From Melastoma dodecandrum (Eukaryota > Streptophyta > Magnoliopsida > Myrtales > Melastomataceae), in assembly GCA_029817715.1 (NCBI GenBank), contig JARUPY010000087.1:5126726-5190725 (forward strand): DNA of 64,000 nt. Reading direction: 5' to 3'. Below the pieces are notes generated by a model. It made no database searches, was not told where the DNA came from, and worked only from the letters and a program-made list of their open reading frames with translations. Shown here piece by piece: positions 11,070-22,142 of the stretch. The position numbers were made by a program, and so were the translations under genes. Every line of letters starts with the position of its first letter. The first letter of the stretch is position 1.

Positions 11070-12614
11070 TTAGTTTTGGACTGCTTTTTCACGAGTAAAC
11101 GACCTGCTCCTTCTTGGGGCAGCAGATCTTCTGGGCAATCTTTCACGGGCATTACTGACATTAAATGACTCTTTCCTAGTAGATTCTCTAGATGTAAATT
11201 TATCACTTTTCTGCATGTAGAGATTCCTCATTGGCTTATCTCCTCCATTCTTTCGAGAATGACCTCCATCAGATGAATGCCTGTCCCTGCTCATCCTTCC
11301 TCTCAATGAAACAGGCTTACGAGAACCACTCCGTCCACCACGTCTCACCGAATCTGCTTCATCGTTGGATTCATCATCGGTGTCAGCATCATCATCATCT
11401 GCCTCGGTGCTGGACATGCCATCCTGTAAGGCCCCTTCCCCATGTTTATCAGCCTCTTCTTCTACTTGTTTAATTTGACGAGTTACCTTCCCAGATTGAC
11501 CCGTTAAGCCAGCCACACCCACAGACTTCCGATCTTCCCTGACCGTGTTCATGAGATGGATATACTTATTCCTCACGTTAGTCAGTGGATGCGTCTCAAC
11601 TAAAGCGCCCCTCTTGAAACCTTCTCTCAAAATCACGGTATGAGTTCTGTTCTTACTCGACACGTAAACTATACCAGGATGACAAAGCATCGCCCTCTTA
11701 AACTTTGACCGGATCCCAAAATACTCTCCCACCAGTAAGGCGGTATCCTTCTCGGCCTTCTTTGAAATGAAGAGATGAAGCAACTCATGTAAGAACCCAA
11801 CTCCCCATTTCTCGGACTCCTCGCTCTTACTCTCCAAACTACACCCACTCTGGTACGGCGACAAATATGGCACCTTCTGCCAATCATCAAACCACTTCTT
11901 CATCTTCTTATCCATCTCGAAACCTCTGGAGAACTGCATCTCAAACTCGACCCGGCCCGAATCTCTACCCTTCTTAACCTTCCCCTCGATGGCCGACTTC
12001 GCCAAATCGCCACTCCAGCAGACCAACTCCAGGACTCCGACACCCAGTGATCCCCTACCACTCCCACCATTCACTACGCGGAAATAATCAGGAAACTCCG
12101 GGATGACACTCTCCGGGAAATCTGGCGGCAGGCCCATGTCCCAACTCAAACAATTAATCAAGCCAAGCGGCATCTCACACTTCCTCCCCAACATCAACAG
12201 CTTAAGAACCCTATCAGCGGCCTCCATCCTATACGCAACACTCTGGTAAACCAATTTCTCCTCCTCATCTAACCCTAACGCCTCATCCGTAAGCTTGAAG
12301 TGGGGGTCAAGGGGCAGATTACCCGGGCGTAACTCCGCGAACACGGAGGGGAACCTTCGGAGGAACTCGACCGGGCGGGTAGGGATCCGGAGGGCGTCCC
12401 TCTGCCTGGATATGACGGATAACGGTAGGGATTTCGCGGGCTCCGACTTGAGGAGGTTCTTGAGGCCGATCACGGTCCTCAGGTGCTTCTCCCTCTCGAC
12501 AACATGGTCGAGGCCTCGGTCACGGACGTGCCTGGGGAGGGCGGAGGAAGCCGAGGAGGCGATGGAGGAGGAGGCGGTGGCAGAGGTGTAGAGGCGGCGC
12601 CGGAGAAGTCTCAT
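11070..12614 (-). CDS. PORR domain protein, organelle intron-splicing factor type
   Basis: A single-exon gene of 514 residues. The N-terminus (MRLLRRRLYTSATASSSIAS) is rich in Arg and Ser and lacks acidic residues, as expected for an organelle presequence, most likely mitochondrial. The PORR (plant organelle RNA recognition) domain follows, with LPLSVISRQRDALRIPTRPV, EFLRRFPSVFAEL and LGLDEEEKLVYQS, then MPLGLINCLSWDMGLPPDFP and FPDYFRVV. Proteins of this family, such as WTF1, WTF9 and RPD1, bind group II introns in organelle transcripts. The last 130 or so residues are acidic, then Arg/Ser-rich and probably disordered. I cannot tell which paralogue this is; RNA target and compartment are inferred. 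Confidence 0.85.
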   Translation of the reverse strand: MRLLRRRLYTSATASSSIASSASSALPRHVRDRGLDHVVEREKHLRTVIGLKNLLKSEPAKSLPLSVISRQRDALRIPTRPVEFLRRFPSVFAELRPGNLPLDPHFKLTDEALGLDEEEKLVYQSVAYRMEAADRVLKLLMLGRKCEMPLGLINCLSWDMGLPPDFPESVIPEFPDYFRVVNGGSGRGSLGVGVLELVCWSGDLAKSAIEGKVKKGRDSGRVEFEMQFSRGFEMDKKMKKWFDDWQKVPYLSPYQSGCSLESKSEESEKWGVGFLHELLHLFISKKAEKDTALLVGEYFGIRSKFKRAMLCHPGIVYVSSKNRTHTVILREGFKRGALVETHPLTNVRNKYIHLMNTVREDRKSVGVAGLTGQSGKVTRQIKQVEEEADKHGEGALQDGMSSTEADDDDADTDDESNDEADSVRRGGRSGSRKPVSLRGRMSRDRHSSDGGHSRKNGGDKPMRNLYMQKSDKFTSRESTRKESFNVSNARERLPRRSAAPRRSRSFTREKAVQN

Positions 12615-13202
12615 CTCGGCGATTTCGGGAGGGAAAGGGAAAAGGAGAAAACGGAGGGTTTAAGAACAGGAGGCGCTTAAAGCACGTGCTGTCCACGTGA
12701 CCCTTTTGATGCCTCCAAAGTCAAAGTCTCACTTTTTTATATCATCCGAAAGCTTTGCCCGGATTGAATAGGGTACGACATTTGGTGGGGTGTTTCAAAA
12801 CGGGGAGTTTTGTTCCATAATGACGTCATTTAGCGAAATATTTCGTCAAATGACGCACTAACGAAAATAATTCGCGAACTAACCCACTAAAGTCGACCTT
12901 ACAAAGGCCGACTTTGGTCCTCAAGAAAGTCGGCCTCTGTAAGGCCGACTTTGGTTTTGGCGAATAGAAGTCGGCCTTACAAAGGCCGACTTCACCACAT
13001 TTAGAAAAAATTGTAGCAAACGAAGTCTGGGACGCTACATGAAGAAAGTCGAGATATTCTTAAACGAATTCAAGCTTTTTAATATTAGCACGTTTTCACA
13101 TATTCTAAATACAGGACTTGAAAGATCGTTCGAATACATCTTTCTTACGTGAAAAAGTTTGTCAATAGTTCTACATGATCCACAGACGATGCGCTCCTCA
13201 TA
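12615..13202. other. Intergenic stretch between PORR and GDSL genes
   Basis: About 590 bases hold the PORR promoter and the downstream flank of the GDSL gene. Three spaced 25-nt near-palindromes lie at 12890-12992. A TGACGTCA palindrome lies near 12821. No gene is seen. Confidence 0.6.
12890..12992. repeat. Three spaced 25-nt near-palindromes (AAGTCG...CGACTT)
   Basis: Units at 12890-12914, 12927-12951 and 12968-12992 each run AAGTCG(A/G)CCT, a short centre, then AGGCCGACTT. They are separated by 12 and 16 bases. Each could fold into a hairpin as RNA or single-stranded DNA. Together they read as alternating GGCCGACTT and AAGTCGGCC arms. Confidence 0.8.
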
Positions 13203-14755
13203 TTAGAGTTGCGAGAGACGACTGACGTTGAACGGATAAACTTCGGCCGGGCGACCCGACACGAAAGCCTTGGTAGCCATATGAACGTTGACAGCCTCCG
13301 TTGGATGAGACCCATCGAAGTAGACATACACCCCTCGATCCTCACAAGTCTTCCCTCCCCTGACGCAGAGGGCTCCATCCCCTCCTTCGCTCACCGGCTT
13401 AACCTCGCAGCACGGGGAGTCCGTGTTATTAAACCCTGCACATTGTGTTATCACCGTCACGAACGGAATCAACGGAAGAGAGGCCGGTGGTGTCGTGGAT
13501 CCTCTGAATTTAATGCTGCTGAGTCCAAGGCGACTACTGACGATGGGCAGATCACTATCACGAAATGTATACAGAACAGAAAGGGGAACAGTGCACCACC
13601 AGGACAGAATTTAATGTTGTCCTTAAAGCTTACTTCTTTCTTTTGCTTACCCATCGAGTGGGGACGCGCGATTATGTCTCTGACGATCTTGTACGTGTTC
13701 ACGACGACGAACCCTGCTCCGGGCAGTTTCCCGTTCAATTCATCCGTGGCCGACCTTATCCCCGTGTTGAACATCTGTGCGGCCCTGTTCAGATACTCCG
13801 CGCAACCCCTGCCAGAGCCCGAGCCCTTCCTCGCCATTGCCATCGGTGTGCAACCTATTGGGTAAACCGACATCAGCACGAACTTCCTCCCTCCCAGTCC
13901 ATACAGTCTCTGAGGGTCGGAAGAAAATAAAGCACGTAAACAAAAAGTGACGACCATGTTTGGCTGAAGGTAGGAGCCGAAACAATATGAATACCTCAAG
14001 TTGGCGGGAGAGGGAAGCGGTGAGATTGGCGGTGAAGAGCTGAAGGCTAACGTTGTGGTTGGAGCCTAACAGGAAGTAGTTAAGAGTATAGTCATTGCCG
14101 CCCGTTCCGACTACAAACACGTAGTTCGCCAGGAGTTCTGCGCTCTTGCACCCAACACGGTTCTCCAGTTCTGGTAGCGTCACAGTCTCAAAGTTCCAGA
14201 TCTGCTGGTTAAGGCTCGTCACTCGACCCTGCGTCCGAAAAAGGAAAAAGAAAAGAAAGCAGGACATCGGGTATCAAACACGCGCGTGCTGTGTAAAATT
14301 CAGGGAGCTTTATCGTAACTTACAGCAACCAAGCCAGTATCGTCCAATATCCCAGAGCCACCAGACGCGTAGTCGACCCCATTAACCACTTCCTCGCCTC
14401 CTCCTACTTCTCCTCCTCCCCGGGACCCCTTCGCGAAAGGCGGGATGAAAGAAAATACACCGAGGTACTCCCCCAGGAGGTCGACAACGTTCTTCCCGTT
14501 GGTGAACCTCCCGGAGGGACCCAGGGGGAAGTCGATCCCATAAGGGGTGTAGTTGGCCTTGGCTAACGTGACGAGGTCATTGTTGTTGCCGTTATCAAGC
14601 AACGAGCTCCCGAAAACAAACAGGCCCCTGATGTTCCGGGCCGTGCCGCCCGCATCGTCCTGTGGGAAGTTGCAGGTCGAGCGGGATGATCGGAGGGACG
14701 CGAGGACGGTGGCCAAGGTTAGGAGAAGAAGAGGCAGCCGTGGAGACATGAGCAT
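13203..14755 (-). CDS. GDSL esterase/lipase, secreted
   Basis: Four exons join in phase to 385 residues: 14324-14755, 13995-14228, 13651-13909 and 13203-13435. The start at 14755 (MLMSPRLPLLLLTLATVLAS) gives a clean signal peptide; ATGs at 14749 and 14812 are alternatives. Block I reads FVFGSSLLDNGNNN, so the usual GDS is GSS, but the nucleophile Ser is kept. Next come YGIDFPLGPSGRFTNGKN, DYASGGSGILDDTG, then VFVVGTGGNDY (the block III Gly and Asn), and the catalytic Asp-His pair in YFDGSHPTEAVN. A secreted SGNH hydrolase acting on cell-wall or cuticle esters is expected; the substrate is unknown. All three introns are GT-AG. Confidence 0.9.
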
Positions 14756-15803
14756 CCCGTGTGTTTTTGTGTCCAAATTGTGACCAAACAAACGGGAGAA
14801 TACTTTGTGCACATAACTATGTTAGGGAGAGGTTTGCATTTAATGCCCCAGCGGTGTCCTCCTCTCTTATAGTCAGAATTATTTTTTCAATCTTGGTATT
14901 ATGAAATTTCACCTCTCCTAATATGAAATCTAATGAACATCAATCATATTATAAAAAGTCACACGTATATAATTGAATTTAAATATTTCACATTATATAC
15001 AAACTCCGTTCAAGTATTTCTTTTTTCCTAATTTTTATGGGGTAGTTGGAGGAAATTTAATGAACATTTTATTGACCATGGAAATTGGACCGCCATGTAT
15101 TCTGCCAATACGTCTCTTAAATTTTTGTCTCGAACATTTACTGTCATTGAATTTAATAAAACTAATAAAAGAAAATTTTCATAATAATTTTACTACAATC
15201 GATTGTATTTGTACCGAGAAGCGAATTAGAAATTTCAAAATTAGTTAATTAATTTCTCTAAATTAACGTGAGTTTGCACGGGGAATTCAATATTTCAAAC
15301 GCTTTTCTCTAAAGGGGTTAAAAGTCAGTGTTTGAAATATCGAGTTTTTATTTTTTTTTCAACGAACTTGATGTAATACCGAGTTTTCTGACGTGGAGTT
15401 TCTAGTAAATCGAATGAGTAGTATTTGACGAAATTTAAAAATTATTACCTTATTTCACAACATGTATACCCCGGACGTTATTTTGAAAGAAAGCTACTCG
15501 TCGTCTATCCTGCCATGTATTAAGTTCCCGCGGATTTCGTCCATCATCAGATTTCATGAACAACCAAAAGAAAAAAAATGAAAGAACTTCTTCAGGGTCG
15601 GATTCGGGAGATCTTATGATCGGTTAAATTTTCAATCTTTTCGGCGTGCCTAATGGAAGCCGATGGAGCCCATCCTACATATAGTCGCGGTCCTCATCGT
15701 TGTCGTCCCTGAATTCCCCCTTTCTCTCTCGGTCCCGGTTTTCGTTCTGGGGGGCTGTTGTGTTGGATTCGGGATATAAAGTCGGATTCTTGATGATTGG
15801 GAG
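14756..15803. other. AT-rich intergenic stretch
   Basis: This is the promoter side of the GDSL gene and of the RMR pseudogene. It is strongly AT-rich at 14880-15460. No gene, RNA gene or repeat unit stands out. Confidence 0.5.
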
Positions 15804-17630
15804 ATGTGGGGTTTGCGTGAATTTTGGGTGTTGGGGTTGGTTCTTGGAGTCTCGTGGTTGAGCTGCCGTTGTAGGACGGCTTCTGCCGACGTTGTGTTGA
15901 TTGGCAGGAACACCACGCAGTCCTTCCGCTCTGTTGATATTGGGTAGTGTGCACTGGTTTTGATATTGGGTATCTGGTTTCTATCGCCATTCTCCTGTTC
16001 CTCTTCCCGCGTGATTGTTTTCGAATCATGGTTGATGGCCGACTATGCTTTCCAGTGCTGCAGACGGGGAATGTTTTTCATCTTTCGTTTGAACCACCAT
16101 GATTGTCATGTCGTAGGCTTACTTTCGATTCCCGACCCTCATTTTCCTTCGATTTGATGTCAGCTCCGACAGTTGGACCCTCTGGGTGCGCAGCAGGCTT
16201 TATTTGGCTGAACCACTCGATACCTGCTCTGAACTGACGAGTAAAGCTGACAACCGAGTGAACGGTAGCTCCCCATTTGTGCTGGTTGTTCGAGGTGGGT
16301 GTATCTTTTGGGATAAGGTTAGAAGAGCGCAAGAAGCTGGGTTAGTAGCTGTTGTCGTCTACAATGATGAAGACTTTGGGCATTTAGTGGCAAGTGAGGT
16401 CACCTTCACTATTATTGCAGATTTTACTTTTGGGAATGATGGTGTGGTGATTTCCGTGAAATTTTATTGGCTGTTCATGGAGATTGTCTAACGTAATGAA
16501 GTGTGACTGTTGCAGTGTCTGGAAGCTCGGCTGGGATAAAAGTAAATGCAGTTTTCGTTTCACGATCTTCCGGGGATTCACTTAAATAATACGCTGGTTC
16601 AACTGATGTTGAACTCTTGATTCTTCCAAGCAGCATATACTCAGCTTGGTCACTCATGGCCATTTTATTTATCTCCCTGCTTGCCATGTCAGCTGTTCTA
16701 GCTACATGTTCTTTGTTCAAAGGCAGAGAATAAGGTTGGAGAGCCCTCAAGTCCATCATGATAGGGAGTTTCATGGGATGAGTATCCGCCTAGTGAATGC
16801 AATGCCAAGTCATGTATTTACGGATGACAATTCCACATCGCAGACATGTGCGATATGCATTGAAGATTATACTGTTGGGGAAAAGCTGCGGATATTGCCA
16901 CAGTATGTTGCTTGCAAAATCCTTTCTCCGTACATATTTAATAATGCTGCCATTGAATCATAATCTGCCCAATTAGATTTTTAGGTCGGCTTGGTCATCC
17001 ACGATTGGAGGAATGAATTGATAATTTATCTACATGTGCAGAATTCCATGTGTTGTGCGTGGACTTGTGGCTGACATCTTGGAGGACATTCTGCCCCGTA
17101 TGCAAGCGTGATGCAAGAATTGCCACCGGTGAACCTCCGGCATCCGAAAGCACCCCTCTTCTGTCATCCACACTGGCATCCGTGGAGCCCTCTCCTGTTT
17201 TGTCCTCTCATGCCCAACCATCAGTAGCATCTCTCCAGCCATACAGGTGAACCGGGCACACATTCTGCGAGCCTCACAAACATCAGCCCCTGCAAGTATG
17301 CACACCCAACAGTCTTTTCATTCTTACTGGCAGTCTCCCTCAGTCGCAAGAGTTAGTCGTAGCTAAGTTGACCTCAGAATCGCATCATCTCGGATGTCCC
17401 GAGGATCTGTCCATTTGGCATCTCCTCTCTCTGTTGCGTTGGCTTACCCATCATTAACACCTGTAAACTTGCGCTACATGTCTTATATGGCTAGCCAAAG
17501 CAATGCTTCTCCCAGATACCTCAGGCATAGCTATCAGCGAAATACATTACATAGTAGCGGATCAGCTATGAGTCTTTTGCCAGCTGCTTCTATACGAGAA
17601 CCGCAGCTTTTTGTGGGGATAAAGCAGTAA
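15804..17630 (+). pseudogene. Decayed RMR-type receptor (PA domain, TM, RING-H2)
   Basis: The parts of an RMR protein (vacuolar-sorting receptor homology, transmembrane, RING-H2) appear in the right order but not in one frame. They are: an N-terminal exon from 15804 with a hydrophobic leader and VVLIGRNTTQSF; a PA domain (YLAEPLDTCSEL, FVLVVRGGCIFWDKVRRAQEAG); SGSSAGIKVNAVFVS; a membrane segment ([20 protein letters not shown]); RING halves [18 protein letters not shown] and [17 protein letters not shown]; and a Ser-rich tail ending at 17630. Damage: a TAA at 16587-16589 between PA and TM; a one-base loss near 16708 that breaks the frame after the TM; a frame change in the tail near 17250; and a TAA at 17364-17366. 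Full-length RMR function is not possible. Confidence 0.8.
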
Positions 17631-17933
17631 GACTCGAACTCGGGAATGTCACGGCGGCTGCACTGATCTTATTGTAAAATATCACTCGAGAAGCTCGATG
17701 TTTCCTCACTCAGTCCTTTATCTGCATTGATTATTGATGATATATTAGTTGATCCTCATATAGTCACAGAGTAGAACATGTTAGAAAGCATTTTGTGTAA
17801 AAATTGGAACACCCCAATTCTCAAATGCTATTTGTATCTTTGTAAAATGCAATTTTCCGCCACAAAAGAAAAAAGAATACAGATTGCTACATGACCATAT
17901 ATGATATAGACATAAGTTGAAGAGAAACTTGGG

Positions 17934-18357
17934 TCACGAGGCCTTTGCTTTCCTCCCACCTTTCCGGCTAACAGCCTCACGCAACTACACGGCAAGGTAT
18001 CAAGGCTTGGCTTGAGTATTTTCCCATAATTACCCAGGACGCCGCATCGTCTCCACGCGGGATATTCTGCTTGTATGCAATGGGATCGTTGGCCAGCGAC
18101 TTTAGATAATTGGAATGGAGTGGGACAAAGTCCATCACGTTTGGTGCACCAAAATAGAAGGTGACTGAACCGGAATCTAGGGCATGGAAGAGCTTCTCGG
18201 TTGCGTAGCTTTCCGCCCAGGTGTTTTGTATCGCGAGCACAAACTTGTAATGAGACATGGCACAGTGCAAGTCAAGTCCCCTGAGTGCCTCGTCAAGTCC
18301 CTTGACATTGTTCAGGCACTTTCCGATGGAATGATAAGGCGACAATCTCAACAAGCG
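17934..18357 (-). pseudogene. 3' fragment of alpha-1,4-fucosyltransferase gene (GT10, FUT13-like)
   Basis: The frame from about 18357 reads SIGKCLNNVKGLDEALRGLD, then MSHYKFVLAIQNT and ESYATEKLFHALDSGSV, YFGAPNVMDFVP and LANDPIAY. This is the donor-binding half of plant alpha-1,4-fucosyltransferase, which builds Lewis-a type N-glycans in the Golgi. After LANDPIAY the match moves to another frame (EYPAWRRCGVLGNYGK) and then to a third (EAVSRKGGRKAKAS, stop at 17934). The N-terminal half, membrane anchor included, is absent. It is a dead fragment, convergent with the RMR pseudogene. Confidence 0.82.
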
Positions 18358-19469
18358 GAGTCATGAAGGCCGAAGTCGTTCGCCCGGAATCATGAAGATA
18401 GAGTGATCGCCCCAAGTTTAGAAGATCAAGAAAAGCAACAGAAAGGAGGAGGAGATCTTCACACTATTAAGGTGACTAGGAACTGCTTAGTTAAGACACT
18501 TAGTATAAATAAATTAGTATTTTTTTTTTAGTTTAAAACACATAATTATGTACAGGAACTCTGCTTAGCTTAGTTTTTATCTTAAGAACTTTTGTTATCT
18601 GACTACGAGGGCGTCGTGCTTTTATTAGTGTTATTTGATTTCTTTTGATTGTCTTCTACTCGTATATTTTTCTAGACTCTGACGAAGGCAAATGGTTTAT
18701 CGTCCCTCTTTCGATTGGAACTTGGTTTTTCCTGCATCTAATCACCCCTTACTCTAACAATGGCGAATGAATGGCTTATCCCTCATTTGTTTGGAACTTA
18801 GACTCTTCGCATTTATTTCCTTGGACTTTTCCTCAAATTTTTTTGCCGATAAATTTGGATGGCGAACATTTACGTATCACGAACGTTAACTTGTTTACCG
18901 CATTCAAACACCACCTATAAACATTGAAAAATTCATAGGAAAGAGTACAATAATTATATAATCTAGTGTGGATTTCTTACATAGTACAACAGGCGCAGAT
19001 TTTCTTTTGCCTATCAAGGCCAAGCCATTATTATAATTTAGAGGATGAATGGGGGATTCGAATGCTTTGTAGAGATTGTTTGTGTTTCTATACACCTATC
19101 CTTTGGTAGAAGGTGATGGATCAGCCCCAGGCTATTGCTTTTTAGAGGTGTGACCACACTAAATCAACAGCCCCCAATCCAGAGGGTTTGGCTGATTCTA
19201 CCGACTCCGGAGAGCGATCGTACCACCACGTGTACGAACAAGCACCATATCTTGTACGCACGCACAGCATGGCCGGCAATCATCGCCCACAAATACCTAT
19301 CACTAGCCCTTCCCGAGGGCGACAGATAATCTCCTACCGTTCTCGCCGCAACAGCGCAGCTCTTGCTTGTTTAAATACGACATTGAAGCCCCGCTGATTT
19401 TGTCGAAACTCACTCGTCATATTCTTGGTTATATTTTGATGCCAAGCAATCGACAAAAACTACGGCCGA
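18358..19469. other. Intergenic stretch with SAUR promoter
   Basis: No coding signal is seen at 18400-19100. The final 300 bases are the SAUR promoter, with a G-box CACGTG at 19227-19232 and a TATA-like TTTAAATA near 19369, about 100 bases before the ATG. Confidence 0.5.
19227..19376 (+). promoter_or_regulatory. SAUR promoter elements: G-box and TATA-like box
   Basis: CACGTG at 19227-19232 is a perfect G-box, the core site of bZIP and bHLH (PIF-type) factors. TTTAAATA near 19369 is placed as a TATA box for the gene starting at 19470. Function is inferred from position. Confidence 0.45.
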
Positions 19470-19730
19470 ATGCCTAAGAAAGTTCACGTAGAAGAAAAGG
19501 GGAAGAGGCTGATGCCGAGTACAAGGAGGAGAGCTCCCAAGGGTCACTTCGTGGTGTATGCGGACGTCGATGGGGGCGAGTTGAGGAGGTTCGTTGTTCC
19601 CTTAGGTTTTCTCGAAGACCCCCTCTTCCGTCTGCTGCTGGACGACGCCGCTAGTGAGTACGGGTTCCACGCAGGTAGCAAAATAATCCTACCACTCGAC
19701 AGATTCAGAGAGTTCGTCTCCCTCCGGTGA
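19470..19730 (+). CDS. SAUR family protein
   Basis: An intronless 86-codon gene. The core reads RAPKGHFVVYADVDGGELRR, then RFVVPLGFLEDPLFRLLLDD, then EYGFHAGSKIILPLDRFREF, which is the SAUR domain (PKGHF, RFVVP, L..PLF..LL, E.GF). SAUR proteins inhibit PP2C.D phosphatases and so activate plasma-membrane H+-ATPases during auxin-driven cell growth. Single-exon structure and small size are normal for the family. It is isolated here, not in the usual tandem cluster. Confidence 0.9.
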   Translation: MPKKVHVEEKGKRLMPSTRRRAPKGHFVVYADVDGGELRRFVVPLGFLEDPLFRLLLDDAASEYGFHAGSKIILPLDRFREFVSLR

Positions 19731-21210
19731 GCAGCCACCGCGGGGACATGGCGTTGCATATGAAAATCTTCGACTTTCTCCAGTTTCGCGCTCTGTTTTT
19801 ATCCCCCTTCCTTCGGGCGTATACCAGACAGCCCGAGGAATATTGATGCCAGGTCTCTCTCTCTGTTCATAAGAATAAAGCGGAAGTAAGTAATGTAAAG
19901 CAGATGATCGTCTCTTTGGAACCGGTGAATAATAAAGCCCATAAAAGCCCAACACCGTCTAATTTGTTATAGGCCCATAAAGCCCATTTCCCTTTTCTCC
20001 TTTCTACGTAAATAATTACTGTTCTTTTTTCTTTCTACGTAAAAAATTACTCTTCTAACTTGTATTAGACGTTTTACATTTGGCGGATGGTGTTGACCTT
20101 TTTATTTATTATTTTATTCTAACTTGATTCTAGTTCTTTATTGGCAATCCCCCCTCCCCCAAAATTTTTTTTACCTTTTCTTAGTTTTTACTGTCATCAT
20201 CTCGCACGAATCTCGAGTCACATCACGAAGACGACACACAAACTTAATAATAATGATAAACAGATTAGAATAAGCAAAAATGCATGAATCATGGATCACG
20301 CCCCGAGTGGGGTCGAGTGTAATCCAAGCATATGATCAAAACCTCCCTCGCTTAAGTTTTCCTGTTGACTCCCCTCTGCGAAGTCTTGGGCACTCTTCCT
20401 TCTAAACGAAGTCAACAAAAGAATACGTCCCGGGCCACGCTACATGGCCAATTTACGACTCTCGCAATGAGATCGACGACGCATAGCTAAGTCTACACTC
20501 GCGAATCCCGGGTTACGCACGTTCCTTCCTTTACTTCCTCACTTGCCTGAACTCGCTCGACATCCCCTTAATCAAGGACAATAATTGTGATGACTTATTG
20601 GCAAATATAAGTAGGTGTTTTCTTACATTGAATATTAATACAAATCCCGTGGAACCCACCCCACCTAACCTAATCTGTACGTATTTGGATACAGATTGTT
20701 TAACCAAAACCAGGCTGGCAGTTTGCAGTTAAGTTGCTGTCACCCCCAATTTATTATTACTATTATTACAACTCAATCAAAATCTACTTGAACTGTGTCG
20801 TAATGGAATGTTCTCTCATGTGAAATATTTTCACGCAAAACTCAATCCAGTTATGGCTTGGAATATGGAAAAATGACAGGTGTGTGGGGAGGGTATTCAC
20901 TCCGGCGACCACCGAGACATCGTTTTCCACGTGGGACTTGAAACCCCCCACCAACTTCTGCTCGGGCGTCCCTTTTCATCCAAACTGCTTGTGTATATAA
21001 ATACCATTCCCCATCGATCCCAGCTACCAACTATTATTCGTGTCTCGCTCGCGTTTCTCCCTTTTCATGAGTTCTCTTTTTGTGTGTGAATCTGATTTCG
21101 GACAACGAACGCTGATTGGTGGGGGAGGCGTTTGAACATTTCATCGGTGACGTGTAAGGAAGGCCGTACCCAATCCCTCCCCCCACCCACTATCCCCGTC
21201 TCCCTTTCCC
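19731..21210. other. Intergenic stretch with GCCCA cluster
   Basis: GCCCA/TGGGC motifs (site II type) cluster at 19936-19990. No gene is evident between the SAUR gene and the invertase TATA box. The middle (20200-20900) shows no recognisable element. Confidence 0.45.
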
Positions 21211-21220
21211 TATAAATAAT
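21211..21220 (+). promoter_or_regulatory. TATA box of the invertase gene
   Basis: TATAAATAAT is followed by a pyrimidine-rich CT leader at 21240-21300, a common start-site context in plants. The leader probably contains an intron ending at the AG near 22077, since about 900 bases separate the TATA box from the ATG at 22143. Confidence 0.6.
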
Positions 21221-22142
21221 CCCCCTTCATCCGCTGTGAACTTTTTTCCCTTCTTCCTCTCTCTTTCCTTCTTCTTCTCCTCGTCTCCTCTCCCCCGGTT
21301 TCCGCCTCTGTCCGGCCGCCGGGGAGAAGTTCGGAGGGTCCCGTCGACGTCGCCGTTGCTCGAGGTCCAGTTCCCTCCTTTACTATAACGTCCACAGTCG
21401 CCTTAGCTTTTTGTTGGGTTTTTGCTGCTTTTGTTACTCTTCTTTGGGGAGTTGGCTGAATGTTGATGGAGGTTGATCGAGGAATATCGCGTGTTTTTGG
21501 GCCTTCCCTGGTGGTGTTTGGATCTGGGTCATGCTTTTTCCTTCCTGGGTCGTTTGATTAGCTCGTTCTTGTGTCGAAAGTTTGCGGCTTTTCTGGGTTG
21601 GTTCTGGATTTAGTTCGATGGTTCCTGATGCATTCCCCATGGCAGATCTTGCTTGTGGGCTTTCGATGGGGTTTCGAGTGATTGATGGGATATTGTGCTG
21701 ATTTCGGAGTTGGGTAGTCCTTGGTCAACGGGGGATGGAGGGTAAGAATTTGCTGTTCTATTTTGGGGGTGATTGAAGCTGAAGGGTTTTTGGATAAGAA
21801 ATATGGGTCGTTCACTGTGGAGATATTGTGATTGTTGCTTTAGAGGGGGTATTTCTAAAATCAGCAAACTTGTTGTGGTATTTTGCTGACCAGGTGGTGT
21901 TGGTAAAATTAGGATGTGTCAAACATGGGTGTTAATTTGTCCTGAAATAGCCATTTCCTGTCCTGTTGTTTCTCAAGCTTGAGGCTGATACTTGTTAGTC
22001 AACCCTTTCTTTTTTGTCCTTCTATACCCTGTTGATCGTTCTTCGAAATCATTCTTCTTTGTTTTGCGGGGTGCAGAGGCTATTCTATCTTGTCACAAGC
22101 TACAACACATTGTAGGAAGGTTGTAGCAAGGAGGAGGAAGGC

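Noticed and set aside
21434..21867. Overlapping minus-strand frames in the invertase leader
   Set aside because: They sit in the probable 5' UTR/intron of the invertase gene and have repetitive Pro/Thr/Gln composition without a start context.
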